A stretch of DNA of 48,750 bases from SIG351 sp045627045 (GCA_045627045.1 JAZQMY010000073.1:1-48750); one strand, 5' to 3'. Counted from the first letter of the stretch, positions 33,216 to 40,609 are shown. Notes: a model not told the origin generated them from the letters alone. Numbers and translations are program-made.

Positions 33216-33376
33216 TCAGCCACCTCCAACTCATAAAGCCGCAGGGCATCCTGAAGAGTAAGCAGGACTTCTTCCTTGTCTGTTGATCTCAACAGGACAA
33301 ATATTTCCCCAAAGCCCTCTTTTTCTTCGATAACAAAGAAAATCTTGCTATCAGCTTTCCTTCGCACTACCGTCAT
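33212..33376 (-). CDS. 54-residue hypothetical protein
   Basis: Start set at ATG 33376, which has AAAGGAG at 6-7 bases; the longer frame to 33442 lies within the upstream gene. Product MTVVRRKADSKIFFVIEEKE..., a small beta-alpha unit. Its first 26 bases overlap the upstream helix-turn-helix gene. Function unknown. Confidence 0.5.
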   Translation of the reverse strand: MTVVRRKADSKIFFVIEEKEGFGEIFVLLRSTDKEEVLLTLQDALRLYELEVAE

Positions 33377-33539
33377 ACTTACTCCTTTCCCACAATTCAA
33401 CATCAATCCTGTGTACTGTCCTGTTATTGTGAGTGATGTCACTCACACTCTTGATTTCCCTCATTAAGGCATAAGCCTTATTCACTCCGCATCTGAACAT
33501 CTGCATTATATCAGAATGCTTATATACAGTTTGTTCCAT
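33351..33539 (-). CDS. Small excisionase/MerR-like helix-turn-helix protein
   Basis: 62 residues: YKHSDIMQMFRCGVNKAYAL is a winged helix-turn-helix of the excisionase/AlpA type, followed by RTVHRIDVELWERSK. GAGGTGG precedes ATG 33539, which is adjacent to the previous stop. It may serve as excisionase or early regulator. Not proven. Confidence 0.6.
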   Translation of the reverse strand: MEQTVYKHSDIMQMFRCGVNKAYALMREIKSVSDITHNNRTVHRIDVELWERSKYDGSAKES

Positions 33540-33710
33540 TTAATCCACCTCAACAGTCACAACAAGGTGACTTTTACTTTTCAAATCATAGTCCTCTGTA
33601 GGAATATGCGGCTCATTTGCCCATTCCTTCAACTTCTGTTCTTCCTCTTCCGTTTCCGCAAAATACTCAATATGCTTAAAGTATCTTGCGTTATCCTCAA
33701 TTACTTTCAT
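33540..33710 (-). CDS. 56-residue acidic hypothetical protein
   Basis: Starts at ATG 33710 with GAAGGGAG upstream; a TTG at 33740 is less likely. Product MKVIEDNARYFKHIEYFAET then an EEEEQKLKEW helix and a beta end. No family recognised. Part of the early operon of small genes. Confidence 0.5.
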   Translation of the reverse strand: MKVIEDNARYFKHIEYFAETEEEEQKLKEWANEPHIPTEDYDLKSKSHLVVTVEVD

Positions 33711-33753
33711 CGTTTTTCTCCCTTCATCCTCTCCTATCAATTTTAATTTATTT

Positions 33754-34194
33754 TCAACAGCCTATTTCCCTTACTACTAATGATTCAATGTTTTCTCCTA
33801 CAACCAATTTTTCATGTGATTTGACCTTGTAAACACGCCAAACAACATCCTTATCTGTTTGTAGTTGTTCCATTTTTTCATAAAGGTCTGTAAGATTTTC
33901 CATGCAATGGTCTCCCAATATAGATGAAAATCTGATTGAATTAAATACAGATGAAATTCCCATTATAAATTGTTGATTACGCCCAGTAAAATTTGCAATT
34001 TGGGTATTTTCTTCACAAACAAAATTAATTCCATGATTGTATTCATATGTACCATCTATATTTGTATTTATTATGGATACGACATCTCCTACAAATAATA
34101 CATTGCCCACACTATCATACATATTAGTCATAGCACCTATTGTACCGTGATATCCCTGCGCACCTGTTGCATAAATGTTACTCAATATTTTCAT
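33754..34194 (-). CDS. AT-rich hypothetical protein, possibly YopX-like
   Basis: 146 residues, beta-rich at the start, with SVGNVLFVGDVVSI, a phrase a little like the YopX family's 'GDIV' strand. The gene is more AT-rich than its neighbours, suggesting later arrival. GAAGGGAG precedes ATG 34194, and it overlaps the upstream stop by 17 bases. Function not recognised. Confidence 0.5.
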   Translation of the reverse strand: MKILSNIYATGAQGYHGTIGAMTNMYDSVGNVLFVGDVVSIINTNIDGTYEYNHGINFVCEENTQIANFTGRNQQFIMGISSVFNSIRFSSILGDHCMENLTDLYEKMEQLQTDKDVVWRVYKVKSHEKLVVGENIESLVVREIGC

Positions 34195-34453
34195 TCTTTT
34201 CTCCCTTCATCTTCTCCATTGCCAAGTAGATGAATTCCAAGTACTCGACAAGGTCACGCTCTCTCCATTCAGGAGCAGGTTCATCGCCAATGCTTCTGAT
34301 CCTGATGTAATATTTCTTGTGTTCAGAGAACCATTCATAAACATTTTCGTCAATGCGGATACAATCTCCGCTCAAATTTCTCTGCTCATCGTCAAGCATT
34401 ACTTTGTCTCGAATAAATGAAACGTGTGAATTTTTTGGTAACATTTTTTTCAT
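34178..34453 (-). CDS. 91-residue hypothetical protein
   Basis: Starts at ATG 34453, which forms an ATGA overlap with the stop of the 30-residue membrane peptide upstream. Product has SEHKKYYIRIRSIGDEP then EYLEFIYLAMEKMKGEK. Charged and helical at the end. No family recognised. Confidence 0.5.
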   Translation of the reverse strand: MKKMLPKNSHVSFIRDKVMLDDEQRNLSGDCIRIDENVYEWFSEHKKYYIRIRSIGDEPAPEWRERDLVEYLEFIYLAMEKMKGEKNENIE

Positions 34454-34542
34454 CCTCTCAACACACACACTTCTATCAAAAGTGAAACGATAATAACGCC
34501 CACCATTGCGTAAACAAAAACCTTATCCATTATTTCTTTCAT
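34450..34542 (-). CDS. 30-residue single-pass membrane miniprotein
   Basis: ATG 34542 with GAGG at 5 bases; reads MKEIMDKVFVYAMVGVIIVS then a Leu/Val end, one hydrophobic helix after a charged start. Its stop overlaps the next ATG (ATGA), supporting real translation. Could be a small membrane-acting protein such as an exclusion or lysis-timing peptide. Function unknown. Confidence 0.45.
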   Translation of the reverse strand: MKEIMDKVFVYAMVGVIIVSLLIEVCVLRG

Positions 34543-34562
34543 CTTTTCCTCACTTTCTTCTT

Positions 34563-34578
34563 GTTACCACTCGGTAAC
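34563..34578. promoter_or_regulatory. GTTAC-N6-GTAAC palindrome (possible operator)
   Basis: GTTACCACTCGGTAAC, at the end of the next gene's frame. It shares half-sites with palindromes at 34900 and 35133. Possibly a secondary operator of the phage switch. Confidence 0.35.
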
Positions 34579-34881
34579 TGAAACATCATTCCATACTCTA
34601 CCACGGTTTCTGTCGTACTCAACCCTGTCAGCACGATTAACTATCGTGACTTCCTCGTCATGGCAGTACGTTTCCCTTGATAAAATCAGAGGATCGTCCC
34701 AATGGCATCCGTCCCAACCCATTCTGCAGGCGTATCGATACACCCATCTCGCCACTTTGGGTGGCAATACGGCATATTCACTGGTATAATCAGTGTGAGG
34801 GTATATCTCTGTGCTAAACTTGTTCGGGTATCTGCCTTCGATGAAGGCTTTAGCCCACTTCTTCGCAATTCGGTTTTTCAT
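34564..34881 (-). CDS. 105-residue hypothetical protein
   Basis: Start at ATG 34881 with GGAAGG upstream. Basic N-terminus (MKNRIAKKWAKAFIEGRYPN), Trp/Tyr-rich middle (VARWVYRYACRMGWDGCHWD) and acidic end. First gene after the Cro-like regulator. No family recognised. Confidence 0.5.
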   Translation of the reverse strand: MKNRIAKKWAKAFIEGRYPNKFSTEIYPHTDYTSEYAVLPPKVARWVYRYACRMGWDGCHWDDPLILSRETYCHDEEVTIVNRADRVEYDRNRGRVWNDVSVTEW

Positions 34882-34899
34882 TTCTTTCCTTCCTTTCTT

Positions 34900-34915
34900 G
34901 TTACAGATGTGTAAC
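34900..34915. promoter_or_regulatory. GTTAC-N6-GTAAC palindrome (possible operator)
   Basis: GTTACAGATGTGTAAC lies between the Cro-like gene and the next gene's ribosome site. A repressor bound here could block elongation; in RNA it would be a weak 5-bp hairpin. Confidence 0.45.
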
Positions 34916-34917
34916 GA

Positions 34918-35115
34918 TCAATTTAAAAAAATATTAATTGTTTCCTCTTTTGAAAGATTCAAAAGTTCTGCTATGCGGCATACCTCGTCACATTTGAAAT
35001 TCCCTGAACGGAGTTTGCCATACAAAGTACGATATGCCATAGGAATTTCCTTGCTAAAAGTGGATATTGAGTATCCATTTTCAATTATTTTCCCTTTCAA
35101 CTGATTCGCTTTCAC
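34918..35115 (-). CDS. Cro-like helix-turn-helix regulator
   Basis: 65 residues from GTG 35115 (MKANQLKGKIIENGYSIS), a common phage repressor/Cro start; a GTG at 35124 lies almost on the AGAGGTG ribosome site and is less likely. The fold is XRE-like: IIENGYSISTFSKEIPMAYR then YGKLRSGNFKCDEV. First gene of the early leftward operon, facing the CI repressor, so it probably acts in the lytic switch. Confidence 0.7.
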   Translation of the reverse strand: MKANQLKGKIIENGYSISTFSKEIPMAYRTLYGKLRSGNFKCDEVCRIAELLNLSKEETINIFLN

Positions 35116-35132
35116 GTTGCTCACCTCTTTCC

Positions 35133-35148
35133 GTTACATTTTTGTAAT
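35133..35148. promoter_or_regulatory. Operator over the PR-like start site
   Basis: GTTACATTTTTGTAAT, a near-perfect GTTAC-N6-GTAAC palindrome, overlaps the predicted transcription start of the leftward early promoter. Another half-site (GTAAC, 35168-35172) lies in the promoter spacer. Confidence 0.5.
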
Positions 35149-35151
35149 GCT

Positions 35152-35180
35152 ATTATACATCACTTTCGTAACATTGTCAA
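35152..35180 (-). promoter_or_regulatory. Early leftward promoter (PR-like)
   Basis: On the - strand TTGACA (35180-35175), 17-base spacer, TATAAT (35157-35152). A consensus promoter for the Cro-like gene and the early operon. Confidence 0.85.
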
Positions 35181-35184
35181 TACC

Positions 35185-35198
35185 TTTTTTGCAAAAAA
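35185..35198. promoter_or_regulatory. Palindrome between the two switch promoters
   Basis: TTTTTTGCAAAAAA, a perfect 14-bp palindrome between the -35 boxes of the divergent promoters, well placed for repressor binding or DNA bending. Confidence 0.4.
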
Positions 35199-35211
35199 TC
35201 ATAAATTTTTA

Positions 35212-35240
35212 TTGCAAATCTGAAACATTTGTGCTATAAT
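35212..35240 (+). promoter_or_regulatory. Repressor promoter (PRM-like)
   Basis: TTGCAA (35212-35217), 17-base spacer, TATAAT (35235-35240), driving ci. A frame opening at 35229 would begin inside this -10 region and is therefore not used as the start. Confidence 0.75.
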
Positions 35241-35264
35241 ATGCCTGAAAGTGAGGGAAATAAT

Positions 35265-35888
35265 ATGTCAGTAGGTTTTAACATCAGAAGAATAAGAATG
35301 GAAAAAGAAATATCATTAAACGAATTGAGCCGCAGATCAGGAATATCCAATGCTACATTATCGAGATATGAATCGGAAATCGTTAAAGGAATCCCGATTG
35401 CGACAATAGAAAAAATCGCAAAAGCATTGTGTGTTGCACCTGAAATGCTGATGGATTGGAAGGAAGAAACAAAAGTACAGAACGTAGTGTCTTCTCATCT
35501 GTACCGCATTCCTGTCTTTGAGTCGGTCTCCGCAGGCTTCGGAGCGTATGCAGATAACTGTATTCTTGACTATGAGCCTGTCTACATCGACAATCCGTCG
35601 GATGTAAGCAGTACGATTTGCATCAAGGTTTCCGGCGATTCAATGATGCCTCTTATAAATGACGGCGATCTGATAGTAGTTCGCAGACAGACAAGTGTCG
35701 ATTCGGGCGATATTGCCGTTGTGATGATAGATGAAGAAGATGCACTTGTTAAGAGAGTAGTCTACACGAGAAACACTATCGAACTACGGTCCGAAAATCC
35801 TCGTTATGCTCCGAGGCTATTCGAGGACGAGAAGATGCTTCGGGTGCGAGTGTTGGGTAAAGTATTGTCCGCAGTGAGAAAGTTTTGA
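35265..35888 (+). CDS. CI-like phage repressor with LexA/S24 peptidase domain
   Basis: 207 residues from ATG 35265 (GAGGG upstream). N-terminal XRE helix-turn-helix (RMEKEISLNELSRRSGISNA) and C-terminal S24 domain: cleavage site VSAGFG near 86-91, catalytic Ser in SGDSMMPLINDGD and Lys in DALVKRVVY. It keeps the lytic promoter off and should self-cleave upon RecA activation, giving induction by DNA damage. Co-transcribed with the membrane gene 8 bases later. Confidence 0.9.
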   Translation: MSVGFNIRRIRMEKEISLNELSRRSGISNATLSRYESEIVKGIPIATIEKIAKALCVAPEMLMDWKEETKVQNVVSSHLYRIPVFESVSAGFGAYADNCILDYEPVYIDNPSDVSSTICIKVSGDSMMPLINDGDLIVVRRQTSVDSGDIAVVMIDEEDALVKRVVYTRNTIELRSENPRYAPRLFEDEKMLRVRVLGKVLSAVRKF

Positions 35889-35896
35889 GGTGAAAT

Positions 35897-36844
35897 ATGG
35901 ATTTTTTAAGTTGTCTTGAAGAAAATAGAAAAAATGGTCTTAATAAATGTACTGAAGAAGAATTGATAGAAGAAGCAAAACGGGTTGAAGATAAAACAAA
36001 GAAGCAAAATCTCATATCCAAAATATATGATTATTGGAATTTTTGCATATATCCTATTGTGGCAATAAGCATTTCAAACTTTATTGAAATAAAGGAAAGT
36101 GAAAATAAGCCTGCTGTACCGATGATTGTTCTTATTGTTATTCAATCTTTGCTGCTTTATGCTTTTATGTTCAAATATATTGGTGAAGAAGATGATTATC
36201 ATCAAAAAGTAAAACAATTTTTAAGGCAAAGCGTAAGGGTTAAAACATTTATACCTGATCGTCAAAGTATTTTACCCTTTTTGCATAGGGTTAAAAACGA
36301 TAAAAACGAGGAAAGGCTTTACGAAGATGTTTACGGGTCAAGTAAAGACGAGCCCGATACATTCCTAATAAAACCACTATTATCAAAAGAAGAACATGAT
36401 TCGCATTATGAAAGATACGAAGTGTTTATCAATTACTTGACAGAAGACAAAGCCGAGCAAGTAAAAAAATACTATGATTATAGGTATAATGATTATATTG
36501 ATGAAAAGAACTTTATGTATCAAGGCTTTTTATCTGCTATCATTTCAGTAATAATAATCTTGCTTATTCCGTCTCAATGTAAGTCAGACACTTTCTGGTA
36601 TTATCTCACTTCAATTTTAATCTTGACACATAGTCTGATGAAAATCTACTTTGGTCTAAAAATAAGCAACGGTAAAGAAATCAGGAAAGCACAAGAAATT
36701 TATTTTCCCTTTTTATATCGTCTGCAAACAGGGAAATATATACTGATATATGAGATTGACGGTGAAATAAAAACCGACGAGAACAAATACACATTAGAAG
36801 AAGCAATTAATATTCAAAAAAATATTAACAAATTTACTGGTTGA
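35897..36844 (+). CDS. Four-helix membrane protein in the lysogeny operon (candidate exclusion/defence)
   Basis: 315 residues, markedly AT-rich. Predicted membrane helices: about 49-64 (FCIYPIVAISISNFI), 74-94 (PMIVLIVIQSLLLYAFMF), 212-229 (GFLSAIISVIIILLIP) and 234-258 (FWYYLTSILILTHSLMKIYF). Between helices 2 and 3 lies a ~115-residue charged cytosolic region. GAGGTG precedes ATG 35897, 8 bases after the repressor stop, so it is expressed in the lysogen. Genes here often protect the lysogen from other phages. No domain recognised. Confidence 0.7.
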   Translation: MDFLSCLEENRKNGLNKCTEEELIEEAKRVEDKTKKQNLISKIYDYWNFCIYPIVAISISNFIEIKESENKPAVPMIVLIVIQSLLLYAFMFKYIGEEDDYHQKVKQFLRQSVRVKTFIPDRQSILPFLHRVKNDKNEERLYEDVYGSSKDEPDTFLIKPLLSKEEHDSHYERYEVFINYLTEDKAEQVKKYYDYRYNDYIDEKNFMYQGFLSAIISVIIILLIPSQCKSDTFWYYLTSILILTHSLMKIYFGLKISNGKEIRKAQEIYFPFLYRLQTGKYILIYEIDGEIKTDENKYTLEEAINIQKNINKFTG

Positions 36845-36856
36845 AAGAGGTTAAAA

Positions 36857-36967
36857 ATGGAAAAGACCGTCTGCACAAACAGGCGGTCAAGGAAAGAAAA
36901 TGAAAAGAGGGAATCCTTTCATACTATTATTATAACACATTTTATGAATTATGGCAAGCTATTATAA
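36857..36967 (+). CDS. Possible 36-residue leader peptide before integrase
   Basis: ATG 36857 has GAAAGAGG 6 bases before it; the product is basic (MEKTVCTNRRSRKENEKRES...) and its frame ends 17 bases inside the integrase gene. The integrase ATG itself lacks a good ribosome site, so translation through this frame may aid it. Alternatively, it is chance. Confidence 0.35.
   Translation: MEKTVCTNRRSRKENEKRESFHTIIITHFMNYGKLL
36865..36888 (-). terminator. Terminator for antisense (leftward) transcripts
   Basis: GACCGCCTG pairs with CAGACGGTC around a 6-base loop (one G-T pair), and on the - strand is followed by TTTTCCATTTTT. It would stop leftward transcripts before they enter the repressor operon. 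Confidence 0.5.
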
Positions 36968-38054
36968 ATATGACACCGCCCACGGACAAAGGTGGCAATG
37001 TAGATTCAGAGTAGTCGATTCTGACGGAAAATATAAGCAAAAGACTTTGCGAGGCTATGAGACGAAGAAAGCCGCAGAGAAGGCTTATATTAAGTATGTA
37101 GAGGATTTATCCAAAAAAGAGATAAAGCCCACAGAAGCCCAAATGGTGACCGTAGGACAGGCTACAAGAGAACATATCCAATCTAAAAAACACTCAACAA
37201 AGGAAAGCTCCGTTATATCTCAAATGGGCAAGTATAGGCTGATACTTGCAAGTTGGGAAAATGTACCGATAGCAGACATAAGCCCCTCAAAACTTCTTGA
37301 ATGGCAGAATGGAATTATGGAACAGTATCCGTCCTCATATGGAATTGCTGTCCGAGAATTGTTCAATTCGATCATCACTCTCGCTCATAAATATCATAAG
37401 ACAAACAATGATATAATTGAAGCCGTGGATAAGCCGAAACTACCCGAACAACCTATACAGGAAATGCAGATATGGACACCGGAAGAATACAAAAAAGTTT
37501 CAGATTGCCTTGAAGAGCCTTATTTGACTTACTTTGACTTTCTTTTTCTATCGGGATGCAGAAAGTCCGAAGCAGCAGCTCTTCAAGTCGAAGACATAGA
37601 TTTCGATAAGAGAACAGTAAACATCAAGCGGTCATTAACAAGAAAAACAGAAGATGCTTCATATAAGCTCACCACGCCCAAGAACAGAGGCTCTGTGCGG
37701 TCAATTACAATGCCTGATAGAATTATGCTACGAATTAAAGAAACCCTTCAGGGGCGAAATGAGGGCTTTGTATTCGTCCGAGGCGGTGACAATCTGTCAC
37801 CACTTGCTGACACATCTGTTCAAAGAGCTTTCTCAACGGCAATCAAACAGGCGAAGCAGAAGCCTATCCGCATCCACGATTTAAGGCACTCTCACGCCTC
37901 GCTTCTGATCTCGCAGGGCGTTTCAATCGTTGCCGTATCAAAGAGGCTCGGTCATGCAGATGTCAAGGAAACATTGAATACTTATGCCCATTTGCTCCCG
38001 AAAGACACAGAACTGATTGACAACATCCTTGACAACATCAATCTCGGCAAATAA
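36951..38054 (+). CDS. int: Tyrosine-type phage integrase
   Basis: 367 residues. An N-terminal arm-binding domain (YYKYDTAHGQRWQCRFRV), a SAM-like core-binding domain and a catalytic domain with Arg204 (SGCRKSEAAAL), His309 and Arg312 (HDLRHSHAS) and Tyr345 (NTYAHLL). It catalyses integration at the tRNA-Ser 3' end next to it and excision with a helper. ATG 36951 gives the standard N-terminus although its ribosome site is weak. Ends about 100 bases from the tRNA. Confidence 0.93.
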   Translation: MASYYKYDTAHGQRWQCRFRVVDSDGKYKQKTLRGYETKKAAEKAYIKYVEDLSKKEIKPTEAQMVTVGQATREHIQSKKHSTKESSVISQMGKYRLILASWENVPIADISPSKLLEWQNGIMEQYPSSYGIAVRELFNSIITLAHKYHKTNNDIIEAVDKPKLPEQPIQEMQIWTPEEYKKVSDCLEEPYLTYFDFLFLSGCRKSEAAALQVEDIDFDKRTVNIKRSLTRKTEDASYKLTTPKNRGSVRSITMPDRIMLRIKETLQGRNEGFVFVRGGDNLSPLADTSVQRAFSTAIKQAKQKPIRIHDLRHSHASLLISQGVSIVAVSKRLGHADVKETLNTYAHLLPKDTELIDNILDNINLGK

Positions 38055-38074
38055 TTGTTGTCAAAATGTTGTCA
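38018..38074. repeat. Four TGACAACA repeats (possible integrase arm sites)
   Basis: TGACAACA at 38018-38025 and 38030-38037 (12-bp spacing), then its reverse complement at 38056-38063 and 38067-38074 (11-bp spacing). The first pair lies in the integrase C-terminus. Helical spacing and place beside the attachment site fit arm-type sites. Confidence 0.5.
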
Positions 38075-38083
38075 GAAAAAAAT

Positions 38084-38145
38084 AAACACTATATATTGAT
38101 TTTTCAAGGCACTTTTAAGCCTCAAATTGTCAATATATAGTGTTT
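38084..38145. terminator. 16-bp inverted repeat, terminator for tRNA-Ser
   Basis: AAACACTATATATTGA and TCAATATATAGTGTTT are perfect complements around a 30-base centre containing its own AGGC/GCCT stem. On the - strand a T7 run follows, so it ends the leftward tRNA transcript. It lies on the phage side, so the phage supplies it after integration. Confidence 0.7.
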
Positions 38146-38153
38146 CTCTTTAC

Positions 38154-38243
38154 TGGCGGAGAAGAAGGGATTTGAACCCTTGAAACGCTTCCACGTTTAC
38201 ACGATTTCCAGTCGTGCGCCTTAGGCCACTCAGCCACTTCTCC
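38154..38243 (-). tRNA. tRNA-Ser (anticodon GGA), likely prophage attachment site
   Basis: The - strand folds as a class II tRNA: acceptor GGAGAAG/CTTCTCC, D arm with TGGCTGAGTGG, anticodon loop CTGGAAA (GGA), a long variable arm, T loop GGTTCAAATCC, discriminator G and an encoded CCA at 38156-38154. Length 90 fits serine. Its 3' end faces the integrase, so the att core is probably its 3' part and the gene remains whole. Confidence 0.95.
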
Positions 38244-38262
38244 ACTTGATTTCAATATGGAT

Positions 38263-38291
38263 ATTATACCATTTTCTTGATATTTTGTCAA
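38263..38291 (-). promoter_or_regulatory. tRNA-Ser promoter
   Basis: On the - strand TTGACA (38291-38286), 17-base spacer, TATAAT (38268-38263), about 20 bases upstream of the tRNA. Confidence 0.85.
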
Positions 38292-38335
38292 TCACTTTTT
38301 ATTGTTTGTTTGCTCGATTTTCTTAAATATATCCC

Positions 38336-38364
38336 TTGACATCATATGTTTTTTCTGTTATACT
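38336..38364 (+). promoter_or_regulatory. Promoter of the beta-helix protein gene
   Basis: TTGACA (38336-38341), 17-base spacer, TATACT (38359-38364). The leader is about 100 bases; no riboswitch-like structure was recognised in it. Confidence 0.75.
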
Positions 38365-38467
38365 ATTGTTGGCAGATTTTAAGGCAAATTACCCTTTCTT
38401 TTCTGTCTTGCCCTCAACACGGCAAAATACGTTGCTAACAACACGAAACCGAATAAGGATCAGCACT

Positions 38468-40600
38468 ATGAACTATAATGTAACTTGGAACGGCGGCAAT
38501 GTCAGAACGCTTACCACCGACATCCTGGAGCCTTGCTACAATGCTCCTTCCGATCAGGAATTCGTTATTATTCCGTCAAATGAAGGCGGTATCCTCACAG
38601 TAAAAAGTGAAAAGCCCGTTTCATCGGTAATCGTTCGTCCGCTTTCGCTCGGCCTCGAGCCGGTGCTTTCAGACGAGCACACAATAACTCTTGAGCTTGA
38701 TAAGCCCGCAAAATTTTCTCTTGAAATCAACGGCTCTTATCAGCAGAATCTTCTTGTTTTCATTTCTCCGGACAATACTCCAGAAGATTTGTCTTCATTT
38801 GAACATATTATCCGCTTTGCTCCCGGTGAGCACAAGGTCGACTCCTTCAAAATCGAAGAAGACAACACTCTCGTTATCGTTGAGGAAGGCGCCGTTGTAA
38901 ACGGTATGCTCTGCATCTACGGAAGAAACAACGTAACGGTATGCGGTCACGGAATCATTACAAAGGAAAAATACGATTACGATAATTTCGGTAATTATTT
39001 TTACCTGCTCCATGCAGACAACTCCACAAACATCAACATTTACGATGTAACATTCCAGAACAGCGTTAGGTGGACGGTAGCGCCATTCCACTGCAAAAAC
39101 GTTCATATCGATAACATCAACATCATAGGCTCAAGAGGCAACAACGACGGAATCGATATCTGCAACTCGCAGGATGTTCTTGTTGAGCACGTTTTCACAA
39201 GAACATGGGACGATTCATTCGTTGTCAAGGGCATCACAGACAAAATGAACGTTGAGAACGTTGAATTCCGTGATTCCACCCTCTGGAACGATTTTGCAAG
39301 GCCTATGGAAATCGGCGTTGAAATGCGCTGCGACTACGCAAAGGACATCCGTTTCAAAAACATCGACGTTATCCACTCAATGACAGGCTACCCCATCATG
39401 GGCATTCACCACGGCGACCACGCAAACGTTTCCGGAATACTCATTGACGATATAAGACTTGAGGACATCCACGGCGGACAGATTTTTGATCTGAGAATCA
39501 CAAATTCAGTATGGAATAAGGATGACCGCAAGGGAAGCATCAGCGATGTTACAATAAAGAACATCGCAATCGTTGAAGAGCAGCCTATCATCCCCTCACG
39601 CTCAAGAGTTGAAGGCTATGACGAAAACACAACTATTGAGGACGTTACTCTTGAGAACTTCTCTTTCTGCGGCAGATTTGCAAAGACGATAGATGAATGT
39701 CAGGTTGACGTTTACGATTTTGCAAAGAACGTTATATATGAATGCGAAGAGGAAGAAAACATCCTCAACGAGATTTCAAGCAAGCTCGACTTCGTCAAGA
39801 AGCCCGAGTATGATGAAGAGGACGGACTCTATCACTCAACAGTCCGCATCAAGCTCAAGAACAACGGTGACTCCACAGAGTCAGGCGACGTAAGGCTTGC
39901 CATCTCCCCTGTTAATACAGCGGAATATGACATCGAGCCGAGGTTCTTTGCTCTGAAGCCCGGTGAAAGTGTTCACTACAATTTTGATGTTGCTCTCCAG
40001 CCGGGAAGATACGCTTTTGCGCTTCAGTCAACAAGCCCCTGCGTTGAGTACGTTTTCAGATTTGTGGAGCTTGAAGCCGTAATTTCGGATTCACTCGAAA
40101 CTTCAACATCATATTCATTCCACAACTTCTACGGTGAAGAGGTTTCAGGCATCAGATTTGCCGTCAAGGACAATAACCTGCTCATCAAAGCTCCTTTCGA
40201 TGAACCGCTTACGGTATTTGCCGCTCTTCCTGTTGAGCGTGATGACAATGAGGTTCTTTTCACTGTTGAGGAAACGGATTTCGGCATTGCTCCTGCAATC
40301 AACAACAGTCCCGACGGGCCTGTTCCTGCTCCGCAGCTCAGATGCCCTGCTGAAATTACTTACGTGTTCCTGAATCAGCCGAAAGTCAAGGAAATAGTTC
40401 AGTACAACGTCACAAGACATACCGATCTTATTTCGATCCCTCTTGAGGCTCTCCACATTCCGGAGGACGCAGAGGAATTCCTGCTCGAAGTTGAAATTCA
40501 TACAGCACAGAATGCCGGCAGACGTTATCCGTTCACGCTTTTCCATTCGGTAAAGCCTGCTGATATGGCTCATATGTTCTGCAAATTCACAAGAAAATAA
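38468..40600 (+). CDS. Right-handed beta-helix protein, glycoside hydrolase family 28/49-like
   Basis: 710 residues from ATG 38468 (AAGGA upstream); an in-frame extension to 38336 would start inside the promoter. The centre (about 110-400) is a run of N/I/V-rich beta-helix rungs with NNDGIDICNSQDVLVEHVF and WDDSFVVKG, similar to the GH28/GH49 active-site motifs DGID and DD, so polysaccharide cleavage is likely. No signal peptide is seen, which suggests cytosolic action on oligosaccharides. The C-terminal ~250 residues are beta-sandwich-like. It stands alone, between tRNA-Ser and dapA. Confidence 0.65.
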   Translation: MNYNVTWNGGNVRTLTTDILEPCYNAPSDQEFVIIPSNEGGILTVKSEKPVSSVIVRPLSLGLEPVLSDEHTITLELDKPAKFSLEINGSYQQNLLVFISPDNTPEDLSSFEHIIRFAPGEHKVDSFKIEEDNTLVIVEEGAVVNGMLCIYGRNNVTVCGHGIITKEKYDYDNFGNYFYLLHADNSTNINIYDVTFQNSVRWTVAPFHCKNVHIDNINIIGSRGNNDGIDICNSQDVLVEHVFTRTWDDSFVVKGITDKMNVENVEFRDSTLWNDFARPMEIGVEMRCDYAKDIRFKNIDVIHSMTGYPIMGIHHGDHANVSGILIDDIRLEDIHGGQIFDLRITNSVWNKDDRKGSISDVTIKNIAIVEEQPIIPSRSRVEGYDENTTIEDVTLENFSFCGRFAKTIDECQVDVYDFAKNVIYECEEEENILNEISSKLDFVKKPEYDEEDGLYHSTVRIKLKNNGDSTESGDVRLAISPVNTAEYDIEPRFFALKPGESVHYNFDVALQPGRYAFALQSTSPCVEYVFRFVELEAVISDSLETSTSYSFHNFYGEEVSGIRFAVKDNNLLIKAPFDEPLTVFAALPVERDDNEVLFTVEETDFGIAPAINNSPDGPVPAPQLRCPAEITYVFLNQPKVKEIVQYNVTRHTDLISIPLEALHIPEDAEEFLLEVEIHTAQNAGRRYPFTLFHSVKPADMAHMFCKFTRK

Positions 40601-40609
40601 AAATGATTT

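Larger units (their letters stand above)
1..38153. mobile_element. Prophage (podovirus-like), left end outside window
   Basis: A continuous phage gene set fills this interval: packaging, head and tail genes leftward, a replication/recombination block leftward, a CI/Cro switch, and an integrase at the right end next to a tRNA 3' end. The P22-type portal, N4-gp56-type capsid, absence of a tape-measure gene and a giant internal protein point to a short-tailed phage. The right boundary is placed at the tRNA-Ser 3' end by the usual habit of tyrosine integrases. The left boundary, lysis genes and attL are not in the window. Confidence 0.9.

Noticed and set aside
35229..35264. Upstream extension of the repressor gene
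   Set aside because: Would start before the -10 box's transcription start; ATG 35265 has the ribosome site and the usual N-terminus.
38084..38145. Long inverted repeat considered as an insertion-sequence end or CRISPR-like repeat
   Set aside because: Single pair with no transposase or repeat array; T-run and position fit a terminator of the tRNA transcript.
38336..38467. N-terminal extension of the beta-helix protein that looks like a signal peptide
   Set aside because: Its start is the -35 box of a consensus promoter; the good ribosome site is at ATG 38468.
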